From Stenotrophomonas maltophilia (GTDB lineage: Bacteria; Pseudomonadota; Gammaproteobacteria; Xanthomonadales; Xanthomonadaceae): a stretch of 18,791 bases of DNA. The stretch lies in the NCBI GenBank assembly GCA_002387845.1, contig DGLB01000053.1:7041-25831 (forward strand). Reading direction: 5' to 3'. The stretch's first letter is position 1. Each line of letters opens with the position of its first letter. Both the position numbers and the translations under genes were made by a program. Positions 6,960 to 14,214 of the stretch are shown here, piece by piece. The notes under the pieces were generated by a model. The model had not been told where the DNA came from, made no database searches, and saw only the letters and a list, made by a program, of their open reading frames with translations.

Positions 6960-7754
6960 ATGTGTCTGCTCACCCTGGCCTGGAAGGTCCACCCGCGCTG
7001 GCAGCTGTTGATGGCCGGCAACCGCGATGAGTTCCACGCCCGCCCCACCGCCCCGCTGGCGGTGTGGCCGGCAGCCGAAGGAACGTTGCGTGCCGGTCGC
7101 GACCTGCGCTCCGGCGGCACCTGGGCCGGCATCAGCGGCAGCGGCCGCATGGCCGTGGTCACCAATGTGCGCGATCCCCTGGCCGCCCAGACCGGCCCTT
7201 CGCGGGGCGCGCTGGTGGCCCAGTACCTGCGCGACACCGCGCCGGCCGGGCGCTACGCCGACTGGCTGGCCGGCAGCGACCGCACCGCCAGCGCCGGGAC
7301 ACCCGCGGCACCGGCGTATGCGCCGTTCAACCTGGTGCTGGCCGACACCGCAAGCTGCGAGTTCCTGGGCAACCACCCACTGCAGCGCCAGACCCTGGCC
7401 GCCGGCATCCACGGGTTGTCCAACGGTCCGCTCGACGCGCCCTGGCCCAAGACACGCAGGCTCAATGCCGCCCTGCAGGCCTGGCTGGACAGTGGCAACG
7501 ATGCGCTGGAGCCGCTGTGGCAGGCGCTGGCCGACACCACCCGGGCCGGGGACGCAGACCTGCCGGATACCGGAATTGGCCTGGAGCGGGAGCGCTGGCT
7601 GTCGTCGGCGTTCATTCGCAGTGCCGAATACGGCACCCGGGCCAGCACGATCATTGCATTGGATGCACAGGGTCGCGGCTTCATCCGCGAACGGCGGTTC
7701 GACCCCGCCGGTGCCTGTGTCGGCGAGAGCGTGCTGCACGTGGACGGACACTGA
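6960..7754 (+). CDS. NRDE family protein (TANGO2 homologue)
   Basis: The 264-residue product belongs to the NRDE/TANGO2 family, named for the Asn-Arg-Asp-Glu motif seen here at residues 21-24 (AGNRDEFHARPT). Other family-like blocks are LRAGRDLRSGGTWAGIS (about 43-59), VTNVRDP, and the NHPLQRQTLAAGIHGLSNGPLDAPWPKT stretch near 139-166. Eukaryotic and nematode relatives have been linked to haem trafficking; the bacterial role is not settled. I chose the ATG at 6960 because it gives the conserved MCL start, placing Cys at position 2. The frame remains open to 6912, but those residues do not look like the family. No signal peptide is present, so it is probably cytoplasmic. No strong ribosome-binding site is visible. 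It is divergent from mraZ and appears to be a single gene. Confidence 0.88.
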   Translation: MCLLTLAWKVHPRWQLLMAGNRDEFHARPTAPLAVWPAAEGTLRAGRDLRSGGTWAGISGSGRMAVVTNVRDPLAAQTGPSRGALVAQYLRDTAPAGRYADWLAGSDRTASAGTPAAPAYAPFNLVLADTASCEFLGNHPLQRQTLAAGIHGLSNGPLDAPWPKTRRLNAALQAWLDSGNDALEPLWQALADTTRAGDADLPDTGIGLERERWLSSAFIRSAEYGTRASTIIALDAQGRGFIRERRFDPAGACVGESVLHVDGH

Positions 7755-7856
7755 CCGGTTGTCGCCGATGACACCTTGCAGAGTGCATCACTACGGATGG
7801 GGCACCTGCGACACCGACCGACGCAGATACTGACCCGCCCTGCCCGGCGTGATCGC

Positions 7857-8372
7857 ATGCGTTCCATGACCCAGCGTGTCGTATTGACCCATTCCCTGGC
7901 CCTCGGCCTCGGGCTCGGGACCGGCCTCTTGCTGTGCGCGGGCCAGGGCGTCGCAGGCGCGGCCCCCGGGGCCCAGGTGGAAGGCGCACTGGTCGACGCG
8001 CCCTATCAGGCGCATTTCCGTCGCGACCATCCCGGAAGCAGCCGGCTGTACTGGGCCGACGGCCGGGTGGGTGTCAGCCATGGCCGGATCGCCTTTGATG
8101 GCCGGATGTCGGTGCCGGCGTCGGCCAGCCGCAACAGCACGGTCTATCTGACCAGCGACCGCATCGCCAGCCGCGATGACTTCCTGCGCAGCCAGCCCCG
8201 TGCCCGCCGGGTGGGGCAGATCACCCCGCAATCGCGGTTCCTGCTGGAGGTTCCCCACGACATCGACGTGGACGAGTTCACCACCGTGGTGCTGTGGTCG
8301 GCGACCGACCAGCAGCTGATCTCCAGTGCCCGCTACAGAAGCGCCTGGGATGACGAACCCATCGAGGATTGA
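7857..8372 (+). CDS. Small exported protein, possibly DM13-like
   Basis: This gene encodes about 171 residues of unassigned function. The N-terminus is a clear export signal: basic MRSMTQR, a hydrophobic core VVLTHSLALGLGLGTGLLLCAG (about 8-29), then VAGAAPGAQ with a probable signal peptidase cleavage near 33-37. The mature part includes HGRIAFDGRMSVPASASRNSTVYLTSD (about 75-101) and SRFLLEVPHDIDVDEFTTVVLWS (about 126-148). That pattern (a small hydrophobic strand, xVYL, then xY/FLxVPxxxDxxxFxxVVLW) reminds me of DM13 domains, but without the usual Trp-Cys pair (here Trp-Ser). This is a resemblance, not a firm assignment. Met codons at 7776, 7797 and 7866 are alternative starts; 7857 gives the best signal peptide. 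No strong ribosome-binding site is visible. A hairpin begins 11 bases after the stop. Confidence 0.72.
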   Translation: MRSMTQRVVLTHSLALGLGLGTGLLLCAGQGVAGAAPGAQVEGALVDAPYQAHFRRDHPGSSRLYWADGRVGVSHGRIAFDGRMSVPASASRNSTVYLTSDRIASRDDFLRSQPRARRVGQITPQSRFLLEVPHDIDVDEFTTVVLWSATDQQLISSARYRSAWDDEPIED

Positions 8373-8382
8373 AACGTGGGCG

Positions 8383-8405
8383 CTTTCCCGGTGAACCCGG
8401 GAAAG
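8383..8405. terminator. Hairpin between rnpB 3' end and the upstream plus-strand gene; likely transcription end
   Basis: CTTTCCCGG and CCGGGAAAG form a perfect 9-bp stem with a 5-base loop. It follows the 3' strand of the rnpB P1 helix directly on the minus strand, and lies 11 bases past the stop of the exported-protein gene on the plus strand, so it could serve both. No long T-run follows on either side (a short TTT near 8375 on the minus strand), so termination strength is uncertain; it may instead be a processing or stabilising structure. Confidence 0.5.
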
Positions 8406-8761
8406 CGGCGGAGCCGGCCGATAAGCCGGGTTCTGTCGTGGACAGTCATTCCTCTAGGCGACACGTCACCGTGGCGCTCAAGCAACCTACCCGGTCCCGA
8501 CGCGGGCCACGTCATAGGACCCTATTTGGTCTTGCTCCAGGTGGGGTTTGCCGTGCCGGTCTGTTGCCAGACTCGCGGTGCGCTCTTACCGCACCATTTC
8601 ACCCTTGCCGGCTCTCCGGAGAGAACGTAGGCGGTATCTTTCTGTTGCACTTTCCGTCGGCTTGCGCCGCCCAGGCGTTACCTGGCACCTTGCCCTGTGG
8701 AGCCCGGACTTTCCTCGGCATTCCCGAAGGAATGACGCGACTGTCTGGCCGACTCCGCCGC
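8405..8761 (-). ncRNA. rnpB: RNase P RNA component (bacterial class A)
   Basis: RNase P RNA is the catalytic subunit that removes 5' leaders from precursor tRNAs. The minus strand shows the universal core elements: GAGGAAAGTCCGGGCTCC (8716-8699) near the 5' side, and CGACAGAACCCGGCTTATCGG (8438-8418) near the 3' side, both near-identical to E. coli M1 RNA. The ends pair in a 15-bp P1 helix, GCGGCGGAGTCGGCC (8761-8747) with GGCCGGCTCCGCCGC (8419-8405), with one G-U pair. The resulting length of about 357 bases suits class A. Downstream of the first conserved block come CAAGGTGCCAGGTAACGCC and a CGGAAAGTGCAACAGAAAG stretch, also typical. Ends are set by P1 and are accurate to a few bases. It is transcribed in the same direction as the dcw cluster. 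Confidence 0.97.
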
Positions 8762-8765
8762 GTGC

Positions 8766-8806
8766 ATTTTCACACACCCGGCCCCGAACCGACAGCCCTG
8801 GCTGTC
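8766..8806 (-). promoter_or_regulatory. rnpB upstream region: weak -10 candidate and perfect dyad
   Basis: On the minus strand, TGT-GAAAAT (-10 candidate, 8771-8766, with an extended TGn) ends 4 bases before the P1 helix starts at 8761, a plausible start-site distance. No good -35 is visible at 16-18 bases. At 8791-8806 lies GACAGCC-CT-GGCTGTC, a perfect dyad with 7-base arms, located where a -35 contact or regulator could bind. This is a positional inference. Confidence 0.3.
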
Positions 8807-8906
8807 GCACCCGGCACGGCGCGTTCATATGAAATGCGCGTTTCTGGAAAGTCGGCACGGTGCTGACCGGCTAGCGTCGGCTGGACTGCCGAACCGAGGT
8901 TCCTGC

Positions 8907-9770
8907 ATGCCCAGGCCTTTGCCGCCGACCCCGCCCGTCAACGTCGCGCCACGGCCCCCGGTACGCCCGCCTCGCTCGAACGCCCCGCCGCAATCGCAAC
9001 TGGCTTTGTGCGACGTGGCCAATCTGCCGACAGGGAACGCCGTCACTGCCGCGCCGCCGTCGCCTCAGGAGCTGATCGCCCGGATCCATGCGGACGACCT
9101 GAGCCTTTGCCGGATGATGGCGCATGGGCGCGACACACACACCACGGCCAGAACCGCAGACGCGCAGACGATCATCGACGGACTGGCAGGACGTCGGGGG
9201 CTGCTGGCGCGGGCAACGGCCGATGACCTGTACCGCTGGTCGAAGCATGTCGATGCCGCACCGTTCGGCCAGCATCTGCAGGACCGCATCGAATGCGCCG
9301 GACTCGATCGGATCCTGCTGGCGCTGCAACGCGCCGCGTTGTCACCGTCACAGCGTCTGCGCATCGGCGAAGCCCTGCGCGATGCCGGCGCACGCACCGC
9401 ATCGGTGCGCGCGGGCCTGAACCTGAGCCATGCCGAACTGGAACTGGTTCGCGCTGACGCGCTGCTGGACCGCCTGATGCCAACGCGTCGCGCCGCTACC
9501 CTGCAGTTGGCGGCGCTTACCGCCAATCCGATGACGGCAGCCCATGAACGGAGCGATCCCAACCGGGCAGCGCTGCGCGTCGAGCGTGCCACGGCTTACC
9601 AGCAAGCCGCCATGGTCAGCCGCCGTTTTGGCTACGAAACACGCTGCCCCGCGTGGACCTTCATCCAGACGCACACCACGCGGGAGAACCGCGCCAGGGC
9701 CAGGCAACTGGCGATTCTCAGCAAAACACCCGAGGCGAAGCGTCGTGGTATCACGCTGGCCCTGCCTTGA
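8907..9770 (+). CDS. Protein of unknown function with proline-rich N-terminus
   Basis: I do not recognise this 287-residue protein. The start at 8907 has a GAGGT ribosome-binding sequence about 6 bases upstream; an in-frame ATG at 8829 would add 26 residues without that support. Residues 1-31 are rich in proline and arginine (MPRPLPPTPPVNVAPRPP), likely disordered. The rest appears largely helical, with SPQELIARIHADDLSLCRMMAHGRD (about 52-76), ATADDLYRWSKHVDAAPFGQHLQDRIECAGLDRILLAL (103-140) and a basic C-terminal end. There is no signal peptide or membrane segment. A disordered proline-rich start on a helical soluble protein is compatible with a secreted effector or a scaffold, but nothing proves either. 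Its stop codon shares a 10-bp palindrome with the stop of rsmI. GC content seems slightly lower than in its neighbours. Confidence 0.72.
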   Translation: MPRPLPPTPPVNVAPRPPVRPPRSNAPPQSQLALCDVANLPTGNAVTAAPPSPQELIARIHADDLSLCRMMAHGRDTHTTARTADAQTIIDGLAGRRGLLARATADDLYRWSKHVDAAPFGQHLQDRIECAGLDRILLALQRAALSPSQRLRIGEALRDAGARTASVRAGLNLSHAELELVRADALLDRLMPTRRAATLQLAALTANPMTAAHERSDPNRAALRVERATAYQQAAMVSRRFGYETRCPAWTFIQTHTTRENRARARQLAILSKTPEAKRRGITLALP

Positions 9771-9777
9771 ACGTTCA
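9768..9777. repeat. 10-bp palindrome holding both convergent stop codons
   Basis: TGAACGTTCA is self-complementary. Its left TGA ends the plus-strand gene at 9770 and its right half, read on the minus strand, is the TGA of rsmI. Only four bases separate the two coding regions, so there is no room for a classical terminator between them. Confidence 0.6.
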
Positions 9778-10596
9778 GCTGCCGTAGAGCGCCTTGCGCG
9801 GGGCTCCGGTCAATTCCGCGGCCAGCTTGGCCGCGGTGGACGGCGGCAGGTGTTCGCTGAGCTTGGCGTACACGCGCCGCCCGTGCTGCAGCTGGGCTTC
9901 GGCATCGTCGGCCGCCCCCTGCACCATCACCACGAACTCGCCCTTGCGCTGGTTCTCGTCCGCCTCGACCTGGGCGCGCAGGCTGGCCAGGTCGCCATCC
10001 AGCACGGTCTCGAACAGCTTGGTCAGTTCGCGGGCCAGCACCGCCGGGCGCTGCGGGCCAAAGGCGTCAGCCATGTCGGCCAGCGACTCCGCGATGCGGT
10101 GTGAGGATTCGTAGAAGACCAGGGTCCGGGTTTCCCCTGCCAGCGCCTGCAGACGCTCGCGCCGGCCGGAGGCTTTGGCCGGCAGGAAGCCTTCAAAGGT
10201 GAAACGGTCGCTGGGCAGGCCCGCCACGCTCAGCGCGGCGATGGCCGCACACGCCCCGGGCACCGGGCTGACCCGGACACCGGCTTCGCGTGCGGCGCGC
10301 ACCAGCCGGTAGCCGGGGTCGCTGACCAGCGGGGTACCCGCATCACTGACCAGGGCCAGCGATTCGCCGCCCAGCAGACGGCCGACGATGCGCTGGGCCA
10401 GCGCGTCCTCGTTGTGGTCATGAAGGGCCACCAGCGGCTGCTGGATGCCGAAATGGGCCAGCAGCTGACCGCTGCGGCGGGTGTCCTCGGCACAGATGGC
10501 CGCCACCGAGCGCAGCACCTCCTGCGCCCGCGGCGTCAGGTCGGCCAGGTTGCCGATCGGGGTGGCAACGACATACAGCGTAGGGACAGCACTCAT
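9775..10596 (-). CDS. rsmI: 16S rRNA (cytidine-1402-2'-O)-methyltransferase RsmI
   Basis: RsmI methylates the ribose 2'-OH of C1402 of 16S rRNA, the same nucleotide whose base is modified by RsmH. The protein (273 residues from the ATG at 10594-10596) is a tetrapyrrole-methylase-fold enzyme: LYVVATPIGNLADLTPRA at the N-terminus, CAEDTRRSGQLLAHFGI, LHDHNE, LVSDAGTPLVSDPGYRLV, VPGACAAIAALSVAGLPSDRFTFEGFLP, FYESSHRI and LARELTKLFET follow in family order. A GTG at 10609-10611 would add five residues (MSAVA); I prefer the ATG because it gives the normal short lead into the conserved block. The gene is divergent from lpoA with about 76 bases between starts, as in E. coli yraL/yraM, and convergent with the unknown gene on its other side. 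Confidence 0.95.
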   Translation of the reverse strand: MSAVPTLYVVATPIGNLADLTPRAQEVLRSVAAICAEDTRRSGQLLAHFGIQQPLVALHDHNEDALAQRIVGRLLGGESLALVSDAGTPLVSDPGYRLVRAAREAGVRVSPVPGACAAIAALSVAGLPSDRFTFEGFLPAKASGRRERLQALAGETRTLVFYESSHRIAESLADMADAFGPQRPAVLARELTKLFETVLDGDLASLRAQVEADENQRKGEFVVMVQGAADDAEAQLQHGRRVYAKLSEHLPPSTAAKLAAELTGAPRKALYGS

Positions 10597-10621
10597 CGCA
10601 ACGGCACTCACAGGTCAAGGG

Positions 10622-10627
10622 TAGAAT
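10622..10627 (+). promoter_or_regulatory. Possible -10 element for lpoA
   Basis: TAGAAT matches the sigma-70 -10 consensus at five of six positions, 45 bases before the chosen lpoA start, in the short rsmI/lpoA divergent gap. I cannot see a good -35 at the expected distance. Confidence 0.3.
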
Positions 10628-10672
10628 CGTACAGGTACCCGCTTACGGCTGCCCCATCGAATGGACCTGATC

Positions 10673-12388
10673 ATGAACACGCCCGCCGCCCGGATCTCTG
10701 CCCTGTCGCTTGCTTTGCTGCTGATGGCCGGCTGCGCCACCACCAGCGTGACCAGCGCCCCGGAATCGCCGGCGCAGAGCCAGGCACTGGCACTGATCGA
10801 ACAGGGCAAACCGCGCGATGCCGCGGTGCAGCTGGAGGCGCTGGCCAACACCCTGCGCGGCAGCGCCCGCAGCGCAGCGCTGGCCGACGCCGCCTTCGCC
10901 TGGCATGAAGCCGGCGACAACGCCCGCGCGCGCAGCCTGCTGGCCCAGGTCACCCCGCGTGGCCTGAGCGGAGCCAGCCTGCAGCGCTACCACCTGACCA
11001 CGGCCGAGCTGGCCCTGCTCGACAAGCAGCCGGCGCAGGCGCTGGCGGCGTTGAAGGAGTCCTCGGACACCGTGGCCCCGACGCTGCGCACGCGTTGGCA
11101 GCTGGCCCGCGCCAATGCCCTGCAGGCCAACGGTGACGTGATCGGCGCGGCCACCGAGCGTGCACGCGCACATGCGTCGCTCAGTGGCACCGCGCGCACC
11201 GAAAACCAGCAGGCCATCGCCGGCCTGCTCGGCCAGCTGGATGACGCCGCCCTGCGCGCGCGCGCCGCCGCGCTGCCGGCCAACGAGCCGCTGTACAACT
11301 TCGCCGGCCGTGCGCTGATCGCCCGCGGCCTGCCGCTGCCGCGCCCGTTCGACCGCGATGGCGTGGCCCAGTTCGACACCAGCAAGCGCCCGCCCGCGCT
11401 GAGCGACGGCTACCGCCCGCCGGTGAAGATGGCGGTGCTGCTGCCACTCAGTGGTCGCCTGGCCACCGCCGCACAGCCGGTGCGCGACGGCCTGCTCAGC
11501 GGCTACTACGGGGAGACCCGCCGTCGCCCGGACATCCAGTTCTTCGACACCGCCGGCACCCCGGCCGGTGCCATCGCGGCGTATGACAAGGCGATCGTGG
11601 CCGGCGTCGACTTCGTGGTCGGGCCGTTGGGTCGCGATGAAGTGGACGCGGTGTTCGGCCGCACCGAACTGCCGGTGCCGGTGCTGGCACTGAATCGTGG
11701 CAAGAGCAGCCCGCCGGCCGGCAGCGCCGGTTTCTCGCTGGCTCCGGAAGACGACGGCATCATCGCCGCCGAGTACCTGCGCGGCCGCGAGCGTTCCAAG
11801 GTGCTGGTGCTGCACAGCAATGACGACAACGGCCGCCGTACCGCCGCCGCGTTCCGCGAGCGCTTCAGCCAGCGCGGCGGCCAGGTGATGGCCACGATTG
11901 GCGTGAACGACACGGTCGGCGATATCGGTGCGCAGATCCGCGCCGCGGGTGCGGTGGACGGCGTGCTGCTGGCGGTGAAGGCACCGCAGGCACGTCAGCT
12001 GGCTCCGCAGCTGGCGCTGGCCGGTGCCGGCGGTGCCAGCCGTGTCGGCACCTCACAGCTCACCCTGGGCACCGGCAAGCCGGAAGAAGACATGGCGCTG
12101 GACGGCATCGTCTATCCGAACGAAGCCTGGAACGTGCGCAGCGTACCCGGCCTGCCGTCGGCCGGTACCGCCGGCCAGCTGCTGCCGACCGCGCGCGGCG
12201 CGGCCGGGCGTCTGTTCGCGTTCGGTTTCGACGCCTGGAAGATCAGCGCGTATCTGGACAAGGTGGCCAACGAAGGCGGTCTGGCCGGAGCCACCGGCAC
12301 CCTCTTCCTGGACAGCAACGGCAACGTACTGCGCGTCCCGGCGTGGTCCACCTTCAGCGGTGGTCGTCCGATGCCGGTCGCCAACTGA
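10673..12388 (+). CDS. lpoA: Outer-membrane lipoprotein LpoA (LppC/YraM family), activator of peptidoglycan synthase
   Basis: LpoA is anchored in the outer membrane and reaches through the periplasm to activate the bifunctional peptidoglycan synthase PBP1A. The 571-residue protein starts with a lipoprotein signal, MNTPAARISALSLALLLMAGC, with the lipobox LMAGC and lipidated Cys at 21. The residue after it is Ala, not Asp, consistent with export to the outer membrane. An alanine-rich helical part (about 30-230) matches the TPR-like N-domain. From about 250 the LppC domain starts (KMAVLLPLSGRLATAAQPVRDGLLSGYYGE), a periplasmic-binding-protein-like fold, including DFVVGPLGRDEV. An upstream in-frame ATG at 10661 would add four residues; 10673 has GGA about 8 bases before it and gives a better signal. 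Located between rsmI and yraN as in E. coli. Confidence 0.93.
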   Translation: MNTPAARISALSLALLLMAGCATTSVTSAPESPAQSQALALIEQGKPRDAAVQLEALANTLRGSARSAALADAAFAWHEAGDNARARSLLAQVTPRGLSGASLQRYHLTTAELALLDKQPAQALAALKESSDTVAPTLRTRWQLARANALQANGDVIGAATERARAHASLSGTARTENQQAIAGLLGQLDDAALRARAAALPANEPLYNFAGRALIARGLPLPRPFDRDGVAQFDTSKRPPALSDGYRPPVKMAVLLPLSGRLATAAQPVRDGLLSGYYGETRRRPDIQFFDTAGTPAGAIAAYDKAIVAGVDFVVGPLGRDEVDAVFGRTELPVPVLALNRGKSSPPAGSAGFSLAPEDDGIIAAEYLRGRERSKVLVLHSNDDNGRRTAAAFRERFSQRGGQVMATIGVNDTVGDIGAQIRAAGAVDGVLLAVKAPQARQLAPQLALAGAGGASRVGTSQLTLGTGKPEEDMALDGIVYPNEAWNVRSVPGLPSAGTAGQLLPTARGAAGRLFAFGFDAWKISAYLDKVANEGGLAGATGTLFLDSNGNVLRVPAWSTFSGGRPMPVAN

Positions 12389-12395
12389 GCGCGGG

Positions 12396-12773
12396 GTGAC
12401 CAGCACGCGGGCGCAGCGCGGTGCGGCGGTGGAAGCCGCCGCACTGACCCATCTGCGCGAGGCGGGGCTGCAGCTGCTGGCGCGCAACGTGCGCTTCAAA
12501 GGCGGTGAGCTGGACCTGGTGATGCGCGACGGCGACACCACGGTGTTCGTGGAGGTGCGCTATCGCGCCGATGGCCGGTTTGGGGGCGGTGCCGCTTCGG
12601 TGGACCTGCGCAAGCGGCGCAAAGTGGTGCTGGCGGCGCAGTTGTATCTGCAGCGGCATCCGGCGCTGGCGCGGCAGCCGTGTCGGTTTGATGTGGTGGA
12701 TGCCAGCGGGGTGCCGGTGCAGCTGAGGTGGTTGCGCGGGGCGTTCCGGCTGGAGGATTGTGGATTTGCCTAG
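12396..12773 (+). CDS. yraN: YraN/UPF0102 family endonuclease-fold protein
   Basis: YraN proteins have a restriction-endonuclease-like (Holliday-junction-resolvase-like) fold; their biological role is not well defined. I take a GTG start at 12396, eight bases after the lpoA stop begins its final base, giving 125 residues. RAQRGAAVEAAALTHLREAG (about 5-24) matches the family start (G..AE..A..L). The conserved core GGELDLVM (36-43) and VFVEVRYR (50-57) supplies the acidic residues expected of the nuclease site (Glu38, Asp40, Glu52), with CRFDVV at 96-101. The same frame extends upstream through lpoA, but only this part resembles YraN. It probably forms an operon with lpoA; the diaA gene that follows yraN in E. 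coli is not present here. Confidence 0.9.
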   Translation: MTSTRAQRGAAVEAAALTHLREAGLQLLARNVRFKGGELDLVMRDGDTTVFVEVRYRADGRFGGGAASVDLRKRRKVVLAAQLYLQRHPALARQPCRFDVVDASGVPVQLRWLRGAFRLEDCGFA

Positions 12774-12813
12774 ACATGTGGAGGGCCGGCCAACGGTCGG
12801 CGCACCCGGAATG

Positions 12814-14199
12814 ATGAACGCTTCTTTGCCTGCTGCATTTTCGGCCGAACTGGGTGCGCTGCTGGGCGCGGAAGGCTGGCGCACCGATGCCGCCGCGCTG
12901 CAGGCGCACGCCCAGGACAACTCGTGGCGGCATGCGCTGCCGGCCGGCGTGGCACTGCCGATCGGGCGCGAGCAGGTAGTGGCGATCGTGCGTGCCTGCC
13001 GCGTGCACGGGGTGCCGATCGTGGCGCGCGGTGCCGGCACGGGTACCACCGGCGCGGCCGTGCCGGTGAACGGCAGCATCGTGCTGTCGCTGGCACGCAT
13101 GAACCACATTCTGGACATCCAGCCCGGCAACCGCTGCGCGGTGGTCGAGCCCGGGGTACTCAACGGCGACCTGCAGCATGCACTGGCTCCGCACGGTTTG
13201 TTCTGGGCTCCGGATCCTTCCAGCGCTGACATCTGCAGCATTGGCGGCAACCTCGCGTGCAACGCGGGTGGGCCGCGCGCGGTGAAGTACGGCACCAGCC
13301 GCGACAATGTGCTGGGCCTGGTCGCGGTGACCGGTGCCGGCGAGCTCATCCAATGCGGCGGTGCCTATACCAAGGACGCCACCGGCTACGACCTCACCCA
13401 TCTGCTGGTCGGCAGCGAAGGCACGCTGGCGGTGATTGTCGAGGCCACCCTGAAGCTGACCCCGCGCCCGGTGACCCAGGCCGGACTGCGTGTGCTGTAT
13501 CGGGATGCCGACGCCGCCGCGGCCGCGGTTTCGCGCCTGATGGCGCAGCCGGTGGTACCCACCCGCCTGGAGTTCATGGACGCGCGCAGCCTGGAGCTGC
13601 TGCGTCGCAATGGCGCAGAAGTACCCGAGGCCGGCGCGATGCTGCTGGTGGAGGCCGACGGCGACCACGACACCCTGCCCTACCTGCTGCAGGCACTGGC
13701 CGAGGCCGCCGAAGGCGACGGCCTGCTGGCGCTGGACGTGGCGATGGAAGGGGCAGCGCGCGAGAAACTGTGGGCGGCGCGCAAGGCGCTCTCGCCGGCG
13801 CTGAAAAGCATCGCACCCGGCAAGATCAATGAAGACGTCGTCGTGCCCGTGTCGCGCATTCCGGACCTGGTGGCCGGTGTGCAGGCGCTCGCCCGTGAAC
13901 ACGATCTGGTGATCGTGACCTTCGGACATGCCGGCAATGGCAACCTGCACGTCAATATCCTCTATCACCCCGACGATGCCGACGAAAACGCGCGCGCGCA
14001 GGCGGCGCTGCCGAAGATCTTCGCGCTGACCCTGGCGCTGGGCGGCACGCTCTCGGGCGAGCACGGCATCGGCCTGGCCAAGCGCGACTTCATGGCCCAG
14101 GCGTTCAGCCCGGCCACGCTGGCCACCATGCGCGCGATCAAGCAGGCGCTGGATCCGGACGGCATTCTCAACCCGGGCAAAGTGCTGCCGCCGGGCTGA
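12814..14199 (+). CDS. FAD-linked 2-hydroxy-acid dehydrogenase / oxidase (GlcD/Dld2 type)
   Basis: A 461-residue flavoprotein of the VAO/PCMH fold that oxidises a 2-hydroxy acid; candidates are D-lactate, D-2-hydroxyglutarate or glycolate. The FAD-binding domain shows IVARGAGTGTTGAAVP (about 69-84), PDPSS (133-137), then GGNLACNAGGPRAVKYG and GYDLTHLLVGSEGTL. The C-terminal FAD-oxidase domain carries FGHAGNGNLHVNIL (His residues at 372 and 379, catalytic/metal site region), SGEHGIG (414-420) and NPGK (453-456). There are no Fe-S cysteines and no GlcE/GlcF genes beside it, so it acts as a stand-alone enzyme. Substrate cannot be decided from sequence. The start is uncertain: adjacent ATGs at 12811 and 12814, and a GTG at 12760 with a GGAGG 3 bases before it that would overlap yraN by 14 bases. 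I prefer 12814 for family length. Confidence 0.9.
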   Translation: MNASLPAAFSAELGALLGAEGWRTDAAALQAHAQDNSWRHALPAGVALPIGREQVVAIVRACRVHGVPIVARGAGTGTTGAAVPVNGSIVLSLARMNHILDIQPGNRCAVVEPGVLNGDLQHALAPHGLFWAPDPSSADICSIGGNLACNAGGPRAVKYGTSRDNVLGLVAVTGAGELIQCGGAYTKDATGYDLTHLLVGSEGTLAVIVEATLKLTPRPVTQAGLRVLYRDADAAAAAVSRLMAQPVVPTRLEFMDARSLELLRRNGAEVPEAGAMLLVEADGDHDTLPYLLQALAEAAEGDGLLALDVAMEGAAREKLWAARKALSPALKSIAPGKINEDVVVPVSRIPDLVAGVQALAREHDLVIVTFGHAGNGNLHVNILYHPDDADENARAQAALPKIFALTLALGGTLSGEHGIGLAKRDFMAQAFSPATLATMRAIKQALDPDGILNPGKVLPPG

Positions 14200-14200
14200 A

Positions 14201-14214
14201 CGCGTCACGACGCG
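14201..14214. repeat. Inverted repeat just after the oxidase stop; weak terminator candidate
   Basis: CGCGTC-AC-GACGCG begins two bases after the TGA of the FAD oxidase and could fold as a 5-bp stem with a 4-base loop. No T-run follows directly (CTTTTG only at 14233-14238), so it is a poor match to an intrinsic terminator. Confidence 0.3.

Noticed and set aside
8369..8866. Plus- and minus-strand open frames across the rnpB region
   Set aside because: The DNA is fully explained by the RNase P RNA with its conserved blocks and P1 pairing.
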